A DNA stretch of 64,000 nucleotides from JAANXG01 sp963731035 (GCA_963731035.1 CAVSUY010000012.1:22627-86626); one strand, 5' to 3'; positions 35,417 through 45,703 are shown, counted from the first letter of the stretch. Numbers and translations: made by a program. The notes: generated by a model not told the origin, from the sequence alone.

Positions 35417-36040
35417 ATGGCCGAGAATTTACTGAACGAGCTGTTCCGGCGCCATGGGCTCTGGAAAGGAAACCAGATGCCGGCCACCGGAGGGGGAATC
35501 GGTACCGGTTTTGCCGCCCTGGACCGGATACTGCCTTGCCGGGGCTGGCCCCGGGGCGCGGTGATGGAAGTAACCGTTGCCGACTGGGGAATCGGGGAAT
35601 TGAGCCTGTTTCTTCCCCTGATGACCCATTACCAGCAAATCCGCCGCTACGTCACCTGGGTTGACCCGCCGCATACCCCCTATCCGCCGGCCCTGGCGGC
35701 GGGCGGTCTGGACCTGGGGCTTTGCCGGGTACTGCTGAACCCGCAGAAAAAACAGCAAGTCCTGTGGTGCGCGGAAAAGCTCCTGCAGAGCAGTGCCTGT
35801 GGATTGGTGATGGCATGGCCCCAGAGTCTCTCCGGCCGGTCGGTACGCCGGCTGCAGCTGGCGGTTGAAGACAGTGAAGCCCTGTGCGTGCTGTGGCGCA
35901 AAGTGGATCGGGTGCATGCCTGGGAAGGCTCTCCCGCTGCCATGAGGCTGTATTTGAGTCGCGCGCCGCGGGGGTTGAAGCTGGAGATCCTCAAGGCCCG
36001 GGGCACCTGTCGTCATACGGGGGTAGTGCTGGATATCTGA
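35417..36040 (+). CDS. imuA: Translesion synthesis-associated protein ImuA
   Basis: A 207-residue RecA-like/SulA-related protein that works with ImuB and DnaE2 in SOS mutagenesis. The family's opening pattern LLNELFRRHGLWKG, followed by TGFAALDRILPCRGWPRGAVMEV, is clear; the Walker region is degenerate as in known ImuA. The LexA box excludes the more upstream TTG. ATG 35417 has no Shine-Dalgarno, whereas ATG 35477 has AGGA seven bases upstream but would remove the conserved N-terminus. It overlaps imuB by one base. Confidence 0.88.
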   Translation: MAENLLNELFRRHGLWKGNQMPATGGGIGTGFAALDRILPCRGWPRGAVMEVTVADWGIGELSLFLPLMTHYQQIRRYVTWVDPPHTPYPPALAAGGLDLGLCRVLLNPQKKQQVLWCAEKLLQSSACGLVMAWPQSLSGRSVRRLQLAVEDSEALCVLWRKVDRVHAWEGSPAAMRLYLSRAPRGLKLEILKARGTCRHTGVVLDI

Positions 36041-37587
36041 TGGAACCCTTCGTCCGACACGTATCTTCGCCTTCCCCCGACAGGGTCCGGGGAGAGACCC
36101 GGGAGCGGAACCACGAAAAGTCCGGCGTCGACGGCCGCCCCCGGCCCTTGTGGCTGGCGGTTCATTTCCCCTGGCTGTCGGGAGAAGTATTGATCGACGG
36201 CCGAGTGTCTGACGACCTCCTGGCGGTATCCGAGGAATCCCGCCGGGGCTGGCTGGTGCACCGGGCCTCGCCCGGGGCACGGCGACAAGGCGTCCAGCCG
36301 GGGATGACGGTCAGTGCCGCCGGCGTGATTTGTCCCGGCCTGGCGGTCCGCCGCCGCCGCCCCGGCCTGGAGAAACAGCGGCTTCAGGAAATCGGCGCAG
36401 GGATGCTGTCTTTCAGCCCGATCGTTTCCATTCAGCCTCCGGAGATCCTGTTGATCGAAGTGCGGGGGAGCCTGAACCTGTTCCGGGGACTCGAACGGCT
36501 CAGGATGCTCATCGCCAATCGGCTCGATGCCACCGGTCATGTTTACCGCATCGCCGGTGCTCCCACGGCCCTGGCTGCGAAGCATCTCGCGCGCTGGGGA
36601 AAGGGGGTCGTCGTGGAGGAAAAGACCGCTCTGCGGTCCGTGCTGGGCGCCATGCCCGTGGCCGGACTGGACCTGGATCGAGCCACCACCAGGCGCCTGG
36701 CCCGGGCGGGCATACATATACTCAGGGATCTGTGGCGCCTGCCCACGGACGGCCTGGCCCGCCGTTTCGGCACCACCCTGGTACGGGAGCTGGACCGCCT
36801 GCAGGGCAGACATCCCGACCCCCAGCCGCTTTATGAGTCACCCCTGCATTATTCGTCCGCCTTGATGCTGGACTGGGCTACGGATGACCTGGCGCAGATC
36901 AACCGGGGTGTAGAACATCTTGTGCAGCAATGGGCGGACTATCTGCGTCGTTCTCAAAGGGGAACCAGCGGTTTCAGCATCATCTGCCTGCCCGAGGCGA
37001 GAGTCGAAAAAGTGCGCGTGGACATCGGCCTGCGCCACATCAGCCGTGACATGGATCACCTGCGCAGGCTGGCCTTCGAACGACTCGAACGACTCAAGCT
37101 CGAAGGCCCCGTCACGGGTCTGGTTCTGGATAGCAGGCGCATTCACTCTTTAGCGGGACGCAGCCGGCAACTGTTCGAGACAGACGGGGAGTCGAGCATG
37201 CAATGGCGTCAAAGCGAGGAGCTGCTGGCCATGCATCTGGGCGGTCATGGGCTGGATCCCCTGCGGACGGTGGCCGAGCACCGCCCCGAACTCGCTTGGA
37301 GCATGACGGCGGATCCCCCGGCGGCCGACCGATCGCCCGCCGCCTGCGGTCCGCGGCCGCTGTGGCTGCTGAATCCTCCCCGGCCGCTGCACTGGACGGT
37401 GGAGGCATTCCGGCACCGCGATCGATCGACGGTCCTCAAGGGTCCCGAGCGAATAGAAACCGGGTGGTGGGACCGCCGCGACCAGCGTCGGGACTACTAC
37501 GTCGCCACCGATCCGCGGGGACGCCGCCTGTGGATATTCCAGGATTTGAAGCGCGGCCAATGGTACCTGCACGGCTTGTTCGCGTAA
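36040..37587 (+). CDS. imuB: Y-family polymerase homologue ImuB
   Basis: A 515-residue DinB-like protein. It keeps the Y-family fold order but lacks the catalytic acids: the N-terminal motif is LAVHFPWL and the palm motif is LIEVRGSLNLF in place of the usual SIDE. This fits ImuB, an inactive polymerase that bridges DnaE2 and the sliding clamp. The first ~35 residues precede the conserved start LWLAVHFP. It overlaps imuA (TGATG). dnaE2, normally next, is 21 kb downstream. Confidence 0.9.
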   Translation: MEPFVRHVSSPSPDRVRGETRERNHEKSGVDGRPRPLWLAVHFPWLSGEVLIDGRVSDDLLAVSEESRRGWLVHRASPGARRQGVQPGMTVSAAGVICPGLAVRRRRPGLEKQRLQEIGAGMLSFSPIVSIQPPEILLIEVRGSLNLFRGLERLRMLIANRLDATGHVYRIAGAPTALAAKHLARWGKGVVVEEKTALRSVLGAMPVAGLDLDRATTRRLARAGIHILRDLWRLPTDGLARRFGTTLVRELDRLQGRHPDPQPLYESPLHYSSALMLDWATDDLAQINRGVEHLVQQWADYLRRSQRGTSGFSIICLPEARVEKVRVDIGLRHISRDMDHLRRLAFERLERLKLEGPVTGLVLDSRRIHSLAGRSRQLFETDGESSMQWRQSEELLAMHLGGHGLDPLRTVAEHRPELAWSMTADPPAADRSPAACGPRPLWLLNPPRPLHWTVEAFRHRDRSTVLKGPERIETGWWDRRDQRRDYYVATDPRGRRLWIFQDLKRGQWYLHGLFA

Positions 37588-37697
37588 TCCTTCCGCTCCC
37601 ATCGTCCCAACAATTCCCTTTCATCCCCGGGAACACTGAATCCTTGGCTCAACAGGCCCACGCAAGGGGTGTCATGGTCCGGGAAACCGTGCGTGCC

Positions 37698-37726
37698 TTT
37701 AAAAACGCGTCCCCAACACCGATAAT
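37698..37726 (+). promoter_or_regulatory. Candidate promoter for fumC
   Basis: TTTAAA (37698-37703), a 17-bp spacer and GATAAT (37721-37726), giving four and five matches to the sigma-70 boxes, about 40 bp before the fumC ATG. Confidence 0.5.
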
Positions 37727-37766
37727 ACCGGCCACATTCAAGGTCGGGCTCCGCTGGCGTAGACAC

Positions 37767-39173
<1,407 letters not shown>

Positions 39174-39270
39174 CCCGCCTTGCTGCGGCACGCGGCTGCG
39201 CCATGCATGCCGCGCCGGTGGACTATACTGAGTTGATTAATTAGTAGGCAGTAATCGGGAGAGGAGGAGG

Positions 39271-41247
39271 ATGTTTAGATTCTTGAGTTTAGTAATCTGC
39301 GGATTGTTGTGGGCAATCCCCAGTGCCCAGGCGCTGGTTTTCGTGGCCCAGCCCCAGGAGACGCCCGAAGTGGGCAACGAGATATTCAAGCCCGTGGCCG
39401 ACCTGCTGACGCGCAAGACCGGCCAGCGCTGGGAATACCGGCACCCCGACAACCAGCTCAGCTACGTCGACGTCATCGTCGACGACAAGGCCGAGCTGTA
39501 CCTGGGCGACCCCCATTTCGTCGGGTATCAGCTCGAGTCGAACCACCAGCGGGTGCTGGCCGAGGTGCCGGATCAGAAGTGGGTGCTGATTGCGCCCCAA
39601 AGCTCCACCGGCAAGCTGTTCGGCTCCCGCGTCACCGCGTCCTTCTCGTGTACCGAGGCCCCGACCTGCGCACTGCCGCCGCCGGATCTCGGCATGTTGC
39701 TGTTCTCGAACCTCGACGTGTTCGCCGACAATCCCCTGCGGTACCCGATGCTGGTATCGGTCCATGACGCGTCGAACGTAGTTCAAGGGGTGCTCGGCCA
39801 GCGCTGCTACTGCGGCGTCACACGCGAGGCACTGTTGCAGAACATCCCCGAGTCCCAGCGAAACCAGCTCGCGGTGCGCGATCTGCAGACCACGCTCGGG
39901 GCGGCGTTCACAGCCAGCCAGCGCGTTTCGCCTGCCCTGGCGGAGCAGATCCAGGCAGCCTTGCTGTCTCCGGAGGGACAAAAGGCGACCAAAGCCATGC
40001 GCGACAGGCTGTACGCCGGCGCGGAGCTGGTGAAGCCGTCCGACCCCAGCGCATATTCGAAGTCCGCGAAGCTCCTGATCGACGAGTACCTGGTGCCCAT
40101 GCACAGAATGCCCAAGCCCGGGGAGAAGAAGACCACGACCGTGGACGTCGCGTCCAGCCAGTCGCAGTCGACGACCAACCAGGCCTCCCAGAGCACGACA
40201 CAGGTCTCCGCGGGCGACGGTGCTCCCGCCAAGCTCAAGGTGGTGTCCTGGGGCGGCGCCTACTCCAAGAGTCAATGGAAGGCCTACCACGAGCCGTATA
40301 TGAAGGCGCATCCCAACGTGACCATCACCGAGGACGAGTCCAGCGCCGAGGGCCTCAAGCTGCTGCGCCAGCAGGAGAAGACGGGAAACGTCACCTGGGA
40401 CGTCGTGGACATGACCGCCTCCAACGCCATCGCGGCCTGCGACGAAGGGCTGACGATGAAGATTCCGTATGACAAGTGGTTGGCACCGGCGCCCGACGGA
40501 ACACCCGCCACCAAGGACTTCGGCGACATGATCGTCGCGCCGTGTTTCGTGCCGGAGATCGTGTTCTCCACCGCGATCGGCTACCGCAACGACCTGCTGC
40601 CGAAGAAGATGGACTCCATCGACGATGTCTTCAATCTGCGCCAGTATCCGGGCATGCGTTCACTGGAGAAAAAGCCCATCAACAACCTGGAGTGGGCGCT
40701 GATCGCGGACGGCGTGCCCGCGGACCAGGTGTACGACCTGCTGGATACGCCCAAGGGGGTCGCCCGCGCGTTCGCCAAGCTCGACAAGATCAAGAGCCAC
40801 GTGATGTGGTGGGTGAAAGGGGACGTACCGGTGAAGCTGCTCAGCGACGGCACAGTAACCATCGCGTCGGCCTACAACGGGCGCCTGTTCGCGGCCATCG
40901 TCGAGCGCAAGCAGCCGATATCCATGATGTGGCAGTGGCAGGTGTTCGACCTGGACGGCTGGGTCGTGCCCAAGGGCGCCCCCGACCTCGACGCCGCCCG
41001 CAACTATCTGCGCTTCGCCACCGATACCCAGCGCCTGGCGGACCAGGCCAAGTACATCTCCTACGGCCCCGCCCGCCGGTCGTCGGCCCCGCTGATCGGC
41101 AAGCATGCGGAGCTGGGAATCGACATGGCGCCCTACATGCCCACCGATCCGAAGAACTCCAAGCACGTCCTGCTGTTCAACTACAAGTGGTGGTCAGAGC
41201 ACCAGGACGACCTGGGCGAGCAGTTCCAGGAGTGGCTGGGGAAGTAA
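39271..41247 (+). CDS. Double substrate-binding protein fusion (PhnD-like + PotD-like)
   Basis: A 658-residue exported protein. A signal peptide (1-21, ending PSAQA) is followed by a PhnD-like periplasmic binding domain (about 23-280, starting VFVAQPQETPEVGNEIF), a Ser/Thr/Gln-rich linker (281-320) and a second binding domain of the polyamine/extracellular solute type (about 321-658, starting KLKVVSWGGAYSKSQWKAY). Two different ligand-binding folds in one chain is unusual, and no ABC permease or ATPase is nearby. A purine-rich ggagaggaggagg runs up to the ATG. Its last 35 codons are duplicated at 45523-45630. Confidence 0.8.
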   Translation: MFRFLSLVICGLLWAIPSAQALVFVAQPQETPEVGNEIFKPVADLLTRKTGQRWEYRHPDNQLSYVDVIVDDKAELYLGDPHFVGYQLESNHQRVLAEVPDQKWVLIAPQSSTGKLFGSRVTASFSCTEAPTCALPPPDLGMLLFSNLDVFADNPLRYPMLVSVHDASNVVQGVLGQRCYCGVTREALLQNIPESQRNQLAVRDLQTTLGAAFTASQRVSPALAEQIQAALLSPEGQKATKAMRDRLYAGAELVKPSDPSAYSKSAKLLIDEYLVPMHRMPKPGEKKTTTVDVASSQSQSTTNQASQSTTQVSAGDGAPAKLKVVSWGGAYSKSQWKAYHEPYMKAHPNVTITEDESSAEGLKLLRQQEKTGNVTWDVVDMTASNAIAACDEGLTMKIPYDKWLAPAPDGTPATKDFGDMIVAPCFVPEIVFSTAIGYRNDLLPKKMDSIDDVFNLRQYPGMRSLEKKPINNLEWALIADGVPADQVYDLLDTPKGVARAFAKLDKIKSHVMWWVKGDVPVKLLSDGTVTIASAYNGRLFAAIVERKQPISMMWQWQVFDLDGWVVPKGAPDLDAARNYLRFATDTQRLADQAKYISYGPARRSSAPLIGKHAELGIDMAPYMPTDPKNSKHVLLFNYKWWSEHQDDLGEQFQEWLGK

Positions 41248-41315
41248 CGGCGCGGCATTCACCAGTGAAACCCGCGCTTGCGCGTTCCTGAATTCGCGAA
41301 CTACGCGGCGACGAG

Positions 41316-42023
41316 TTGACTGAACAGCGGCCCCTGCAACCAATGGACGCTTTGCTGGCTTTCATCATCAGTCATGAACGGCCGTACATGTTGCGGCACG
41401 CGGTCCTCCAGATGCTCAGCCAGACGGTGCCGGTGGACGTCGCCGTCTTCGCAGCAGGCGACTCGATCCAGGCCATAACGGATTTGCCCGCCCTCTTCAG
41501 GGCGCGCGATTCACGGCTGATTACGATGACCGGCGAAAACGTCAGCGTGCACGCCAACTCCATGAGGATACTGGAGTTCGCGGAGCAGGAAGGGCGTCGT
41601 ACGGGCCGCGAGTACCGCATATTCGCCAAGATCGACGACGACGATCTGTATTTCGCCCGCTACATCGAGGACGCCGCCGCCCACATGAAAACCGGTGTCA
41701 ACGTCTCCTCGTGCGCGGCGGCAAGGGTGATCAACAACGGCACACAGGCCGGAATAGCCAATCTGGGCTCGTTCTCCGCCCTCGACGAAGCGCGGTTCGG
41801 CATGCCGCCGACCTTCGTGTTTGACGCCCGGGCATTACGGGTTGTCAGGGACCGGGCAAAACGCGCCGAAAGCACGTACCTGAACGCCCCGGCGTGTGAC
41901 CGGTATTGGCGCGAATGGTGGCTCGAGGACGGAATGGAAGCGCGATTGAGGGATTCGGATCAGTTCTGGTACCACGTCCACGGCGGCAATATGAGTACCG
42001 GTCACTTCTATCAAGGGGGATAA
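41316..42023 (+). CDS. Putative GT-A type glycosyltransferase
   Basis: Up to 235 residues. An N-terminal LLAFIISHERPYMLRHAVL segment looks like a GT2 nucleotide-binding strand-turn. A DDDD metal-site candidate in FAKIDDDDLYFARYIEDA and the C-terminal DSDQFWYHVHGGNMSTGHF resemble GT2 endings. The assignment is tentative. The start may be TTG 41316 or ATG 41343 (nine codons later); neither has a clear ribosome site. It converges with and overlaps by 13 bp the PqqD-glycosyltransferase gene, which suggests related function. Confidence 0.6.
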   Translation: MTEQRPLQPMDALLAFIISHERPYMLRHAVLQMLSQTVPVDVAVFAAGDSIQAITDLPALFRARDSRLITMTGENVSVHANSMRILEFAEQEGRRTGREYRIFAKIDDDDLYFARYIEDAAAHMKTGVNVSSCAAARVINNGTQAGIANLGSFSALDEARFGMPPTFVFDARALRVVRDRAKRAESTYLNAPACDRYWREWWLEDGMEARLRDSDQFWYHVHGGNMSTGHFYQGG

Positions 42024-44620
42024 GCGGCCTGCTCGCTGGGTTTCAAGTAGGGACGCAAAGGGGGCTGGGTGGCAACGGGCGGGCGGGCGAGATAGGTGTT
42101 GGCAAGGCTCGACAGCAGCTGATCGATGATCCAGTCGCTTTTCTCGCCCCGTTCGATACGGTCACGGCACTCGTCCGCAGTCGCCGGGAGAAGCTGCAAC
42201 AGCTGCTCGAATGCACGACGGTGGTAGGCGATGGCGTGGGCGCTCGTCACTCCGCCGCCGCTCTCGAGGTACTCGAAGCCGGCGATGTGGCGGTCTTTCT
42301 GCCACCAGTCCGTGTACCCCAGGTAGAAAACGCTCCACGGGACCGAGGCGAGCTCGGCAACGCTCCTTTGCAGATGGAAGAGCGCGCCGGTGCGAAAGAT
42401 CGCGTCATCCTCGAATACGAGCACGCTTTCCCAGCCCGATTGCCGGGCCAATTCAATGATCGCGCGATGGCTCAGAGTGCAGCCGATATGATGACTATCC
42501 GCGGTCTCCACCGCGGGATAGCGCCTCACCCGTTCGACCACGCCAAGCTCGCGAAAGCGGCGTGACATGTCGTCCCAGCGCTGCGGCTGGCTGTCCAGGT
42601 TGATACAGTAAACGGCGTCAAAGGCCCAGAACGGGTGATCGGCTTCGATCTTGAGATGCTGGTCGACACGCCACACCGTCTCGGCACCGATCTCGGCGGC
42701 GAAATGGTCCTTGACCGGCGTGTCGTCCAGCCCAAGCTCGCGCCAACCCAGCAGATAGTTGCGAATCCGGTCTTCCCACCTGGGATTGTAAGGAACCCCT
42801 TTCGGCCGGCCGAAGCGGTGCAGCCAACGCAAGGCCGGCAGGCAAAGCACCCGTTGTCCCTGCTGGCGGAACTTCTCGTGAATGTAGCCTTCCTCGCCTC
42901 CGAATCCCCTGAAGTCCGGGTTGAAGCCGGGCCAGGCATCGCGGCGGCAGGCGAACACGCCGAGGCCCTGCATGGGTATCTCAAAGGGCTCGCCGGAAGG
43001 GTCGTCGGCGCGCTCGTCGTGCGCCCAGACGCCGTACATGCCCGAGCGCCATTCTTCCTTGAAGTGGCTGGAGACCTCGCCGAAATTATCCGATACCAAG
43101 GGGCCTTGAATCAGGTCGCGGCACTGGGGGGCGTGGTCGAAGAGGTCCAACAAGCCTTTGAGCGCCCCGGGACAAAGGAGCACGTGGCTGTCCATGCACA
43201 GCACATAGGGCGTGGTGGCGACGCGGAATATGCGGTCGCGCACGGCGGTGCCGGTCTGGTCGGAAACGGGAAGGTAGCGGCAATTTTCGAGCTGGCTGCA
43301 GAACGATTCTAGGGCTTCGCTCGACTCGCCGCCCGGATTGTTGTCGAGAACCACTATCTCGCAGCGGCTCGTGGCTTCCGGGTGATACAGGCGCAGAGCC
43401 TGCACCGAGAAATATACACCGTCGAAATCGTTGAACGTCGCCATGCCGATGGTGAGCACGGGTTCCCGGGGCTGGGGCTTCGTTGACGGGGGCCCGGCAT
43501 CGCCGGCGCTGGTCTGTTCGCCGCCCAGGTCGCGCCACAACTGATTGCCGAGCGCCTCCGGGGAGGCGTACGCCGGCGGCCGGTTGCCGTAGAACAACGG
43601 CTCCCCGAGCATCAGCGCCCTGTCGCGTTCGTTGTCCAGCAGCCACTCCACCTGCCCGGCGGCCAGCGACGGCTGCGGGTAGCTCTCCGCGACAACCATC
43701 GCGCGTTGATTGAAGTCGTCCACCAGCGCAGCCGGCCCGCAGAAGACGGGGAGGGCGCCGCACTCCCAGGCCATCATCAGGACACCGGCGGCATTCGGCC
43801 CCGAGCCGGTTACGACGGCGACTTGCGCGCCCCGCAAGGGGCAGGGGGTGTCGCTCGCATTCAGAGGATCGACCCGGGGATCCACGATCCGGGGCGCGCC
43901 GAGGCGTTGGCGTAACCGAATGAGCAGCACCGGGTCCGCCTGTGTCTCGGAATCCTGCACCAGCACCCAGCCCTCACGGGGCTCCGACTCCGGGGATCCA
44001 TGCCGGCGGGTAATGGCACGAATAGCGAGGGGAGCGACGCTTCCAGGCCACCAGTCCGCCAGCATCGCCCACGGCGGGACCCGGTACCGGCCCGGAACCG
44101 GCGCGGTATCGACCTGTATGACGACGTCCATCGCCGACAGATCCCGGTCGCCGCGCGAAGCGGTGACCCCGATGCGGAAATCGGCTCCGGCGCCGTCGGG
44201 GGGCGAGTCGCGGTCCAGGTATTCCACCGCAACGGAAGCCGAGGCCGGATCTTCAACGGTCACCACGGCGAGGCGGCTCGCCAGGGACCAGAGCAGGTAG
44301 TCGGCCCTCCACGGCGCGTTGTCGAACCCCACGGTCGCCGCGCGGACGATCGGAACATTGGAAGCACGCTCTTCTTCTGCCGCCAGCCCATGTTCCACCA
44401 GGAGGCCCAGCGTCTCGCGCACCCCTTCGACCTCCACTCCCGACATGCCTTTGTCGTTCAGGCGCCGCGCTATTGCGTCGCTGGACTCGCCGTCACAACA
44501 CTCCCAGACCGCCACGGCCGTCGTCGACAGCACCGATTCTTCGGGGCTGCCGACACGCCGGAAAGACCAGCGTCCCGGCCCTGCCGGCTGCACCAGTGCG
44601 GGAAGACGGCGCCAGGCCAC
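42011..44620 (-). CDS. PqqD-like domain fused to GalNAc-transferase-like GT2/27 and GT25 domains
   Basis: An 869-residue multidomain protein without a signal peptide. Residues ~15-80 form a PqqD-like winged-helix domain (LSTTAVAVWECCDGESSDAI, then LGLLVEHGLA), the RiPP recognition element fold. About 90-370 is an uncertain region, possibly a degenerate GT-B domain (GVLMMAWECGALPVFCG). From 387 comes a GT2-like domain with a DSH motif (477-479) and GFGGEEGYIHEKF (572-584), resembling the DxH and GGE motifs of polypeptide GalNAc-transferases. From ~666 is a GT25 domain (YCINLDSQPQRW, VFEDDA). The start is GTG 44620. It lies 40 bp after the gene for a poly-Thr-tailed secreted protein, on the same strand. 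Confidence 0.75.
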   Translation of the reverse strand: MAWRRLPALVQPAGPGRWSFRRVGSPEESVLSTTAVAVWECCDGESSDAIARRLNDKGMSGVEVEGVRETLGLLVEHGLAAEEERASNVPIVRAATVGFDNAPWRADYLLWSLASRLAVVTVEDPASASVAVEYLDRDSPPDGAGADFRIGVTASRGDRDLSAMDVVIQVDTAPVPGRYRVPPWAMLADWWPGSVAPLAIRAITRRHGSPESEPREGWVLVQDSETQADPVLLIRLRQRLGAPRIVDPRVDPLNASDTPCPLRGAQVAVVTGSGPNAAGVLMMAWECGALPVFCGPAALVDDFNQRAMVVAESYPQPSLAAGQVEWLLDNERDRALMLGEPLFYGNRPPAYASPEALGNQLWRDLGGEQTSAGDAGPPSTKPQPREPVLTIGMATFNDFDGVYFSVQALRLYHPEATSRCEIVVLDNNPGGESSEALESFCSQLENCRYLPVSDQTGTAVRDRIFRVATTPYVLCMDSHVLLCPGALKGLLDLFDHAPQCRDLIQGPLVSDNFGEVSSHFKEEWRSGMYGVWAHDERADDPSGEPFEIPMQGLGVFACRRDAWPGFNPDFRGFGGEEGYIHEKFRQQGQRVLCLPALRWLHRFGRPKGVPYNPRWEDRIRNYLLGWRELGLDDTPVKDHFAAEIGAETVWRVDQHLKIEADHPFWAFDAVYCINLDSQPQRWDDMSRRFRELGVVERVRRYPAVETADSHHIGCTLSHRAIIELARQSGWESVLVFEDDAIFRTGALFHLQRSVAELASVPWSVFYLGYTDWWQKDRHIAGFEYLESGGGVTSAHAIAYHRRAFEQLLQLLPATADECRDRIERGEKSDWIIDQLLSSLANTYLARPPVATQPPLRPYLKPSEQAAYPP

Positions 44621-44660
44621 AATGAAGACTCAGCCCGGGATCCCCAGGAAATCCCGCGCG

Positions 44661-45317
44661 TCAAACAGCCGTCGTGGCGGGCGCCGGTGTCGTGGTCGTT
44701 GTTGTGGTGGTCGTTGTTGTAGTAGTCGTCGTGGTGGTCAACGGCACGCAAGAGGCGCCGCCCAACGTCGCGGAGTAAGTGATCGTGTAGCCGTCGGAGT
44801 CGTGAACGGCGCCGTTCGCGCTCGTCGGAGCGGGGCCGCCGCTGCTGGTCCCGGAGACCTTGAACTGTCCGCCAATGTTGGTGACGGAGAAAGCGCCCGT
44901 GTCGGGATCGTAGGATCCGGACTTCGACATGGTGGAAAACAGCGAACCCGGCGGCGGCACGATCGTCGCGGTCACCATGTCTCCGGAGAACTCGAGGATC
45001 AAGCACCCGTTGACTATATAGGCGATCGCCGGGGCGGCAAGGGCGCGTGGCACCAGGATATCCAGCCAATCGCTCGCGTCGACGATGAGGTTGCTTTCCA
45101 ACAATTGGGAACCCAGGATACTGCCGCTGGTCTGCGCGTGCGCGGGAAGGGTCACCGTTTCGAATACCGGTTTGGCCCATTCCTTGGGGAAGGCCGCCGC
45201 GCCGAGGACAGTGCCACCGCCCGCCAGCAGCTTGCGGCGGCGGGAGCGCGCCCGTTCCGTCGACGGACCGTCTTCTGTTCGTTCCCGGAATGCCTTATCT
45301 TTCGATTTGTCGTTCAC
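44661..45317 (-). CDS. Exported leader protein A with a 17-threonine C-terminal tract
   Basis: A 218-residue protein of unknown family. The leader has SRRRKLLAGGG (Tat-like) and the W..P...V.LPAHAQTS motif shared with three neighbours, with probable cleavage after AHA. The globular part (VSGTSSGG-AP-TSA, then ATLGGASC) is paralogous to protein B at 45704-46288. The C-terminus is 17 consecutive Thr (44688-44738) followed by PAPATTAV. All four Thr codons are used, so the tract is not a simple one-codon repeat. GTG 45317 aligns with the start of B and has an AGAAGG-type ribosome site. The tail is a plausible O-glycosylation substrate. Confidence 0.78.
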   Translation of the reverse strand: MNDKSKDKAFRERTEDGPSTERARSRRRKLLAGGGTVLGAAAFPKEWAKPVFETVTLPAHAQTSGSILGSQLLESNLIVDASDWLDILVPRALAAPAIAYIVNGCLILEFSGDMVTATIVPPPGSLFSTMSKSGSYDPDTGAFSVTNIGGQFKVSGTSSGGPAPTSANGAVHDSDGYTITYSATLGGASCVPLTTTTTTTTTTTTTTTTTPAPATTAV

Positions 45318-45430
45318 TTCACCTTCTCCCATGGTTGCCTGTCGGAAAAGAATACCACAACTACTGTGCCGCGAATGGCACCCGGCCCGGCCGAGGCGGC
45401 GGTCGTTCCCGGCCCCCGGAAATCGCCCTA

Positions 45431-45522
45431 TTGATCTGCAGCAAATTTCGGGAAAAAAACGGCTAAAAAGCGGGTGCATTTCCCGCCACTTTGTGTGTTA
45501 CCGGGCGCCTGCAGCCCACATC
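45431..45522. repeat. Duplicated ~91-bp non-coding element, copy 1
   Basis: Close match to 46377-46467, sharing atttcggg, the A-runs, gggtgcatttcccg, the ccactttgtgt/tcactttgtgt block and gcgcctgcagcccacatc. It lies between the 3' end of gene B (with the gene fragment between) and the start of gene A. The match extends weakly towards gene A, so gene and upstream region were probably duplicated together. Confidence 0.8.
45465..45486 (-). terminator. Intrinsic terminator or attenuator hairpin, copy 1
   Basis: On the minus strand GCGGG-aaatgca-CCCGC is followed directly by TTTTT, with another T-run after agccg. The homologous hairpin in copy 2 has an A-U pair in place of the outer G-C pair, a compensatory change. 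It could end gene B transcripts or lie in the leader of gene A (148 bp upstream of its start). Confidence 0.5.
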
Positions 45523-45630
45523 CCGACCGATCCGAGGAACTCCAAACAGGTCCTGCTGTTCAACTACAAGTGGTGGTCAGAGCACCAGGACGACCTGGGC
45601 GAGCAGTTCCAGGAGTGGCTGGGGAAGTAA
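45523..45630 (+). pseudogene. 3' fragment of the double substrate-binding protein gene
   Basis: Aligns without gaps to 41140-41247, the last 35 codons and stop of the fusion gene. The final 81 bases are identical and the few differences lie in the first 27. The frame is kept to the TAA, but no start or upstream coding homology is present. It is a rearrangement scar between genes A and B. Confidence 0.85.
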
Positions 45631-45703
45631 AGCTGCCGACAGGCCCGGGCGCGCGGCGCAGGCTCCAGCCGGCGCACGGCGTCCGGGTCGAACCGGGCTA
45701 TGA

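Noticed and set aside
39201..39229. Promoter before the double binding-protein gene
   Set aside because: TATACT at 39224-39229 is a fair -10, but no -35 lies at a suitable distance, so it was not annotated.
45085..45630. 181-codon + strand ORF ending in the binding-protein C-terminus
   Set aside because: Only its last 35 codons are homologous to a real protein; the rest is antisense to leader gene A and its upstream region.
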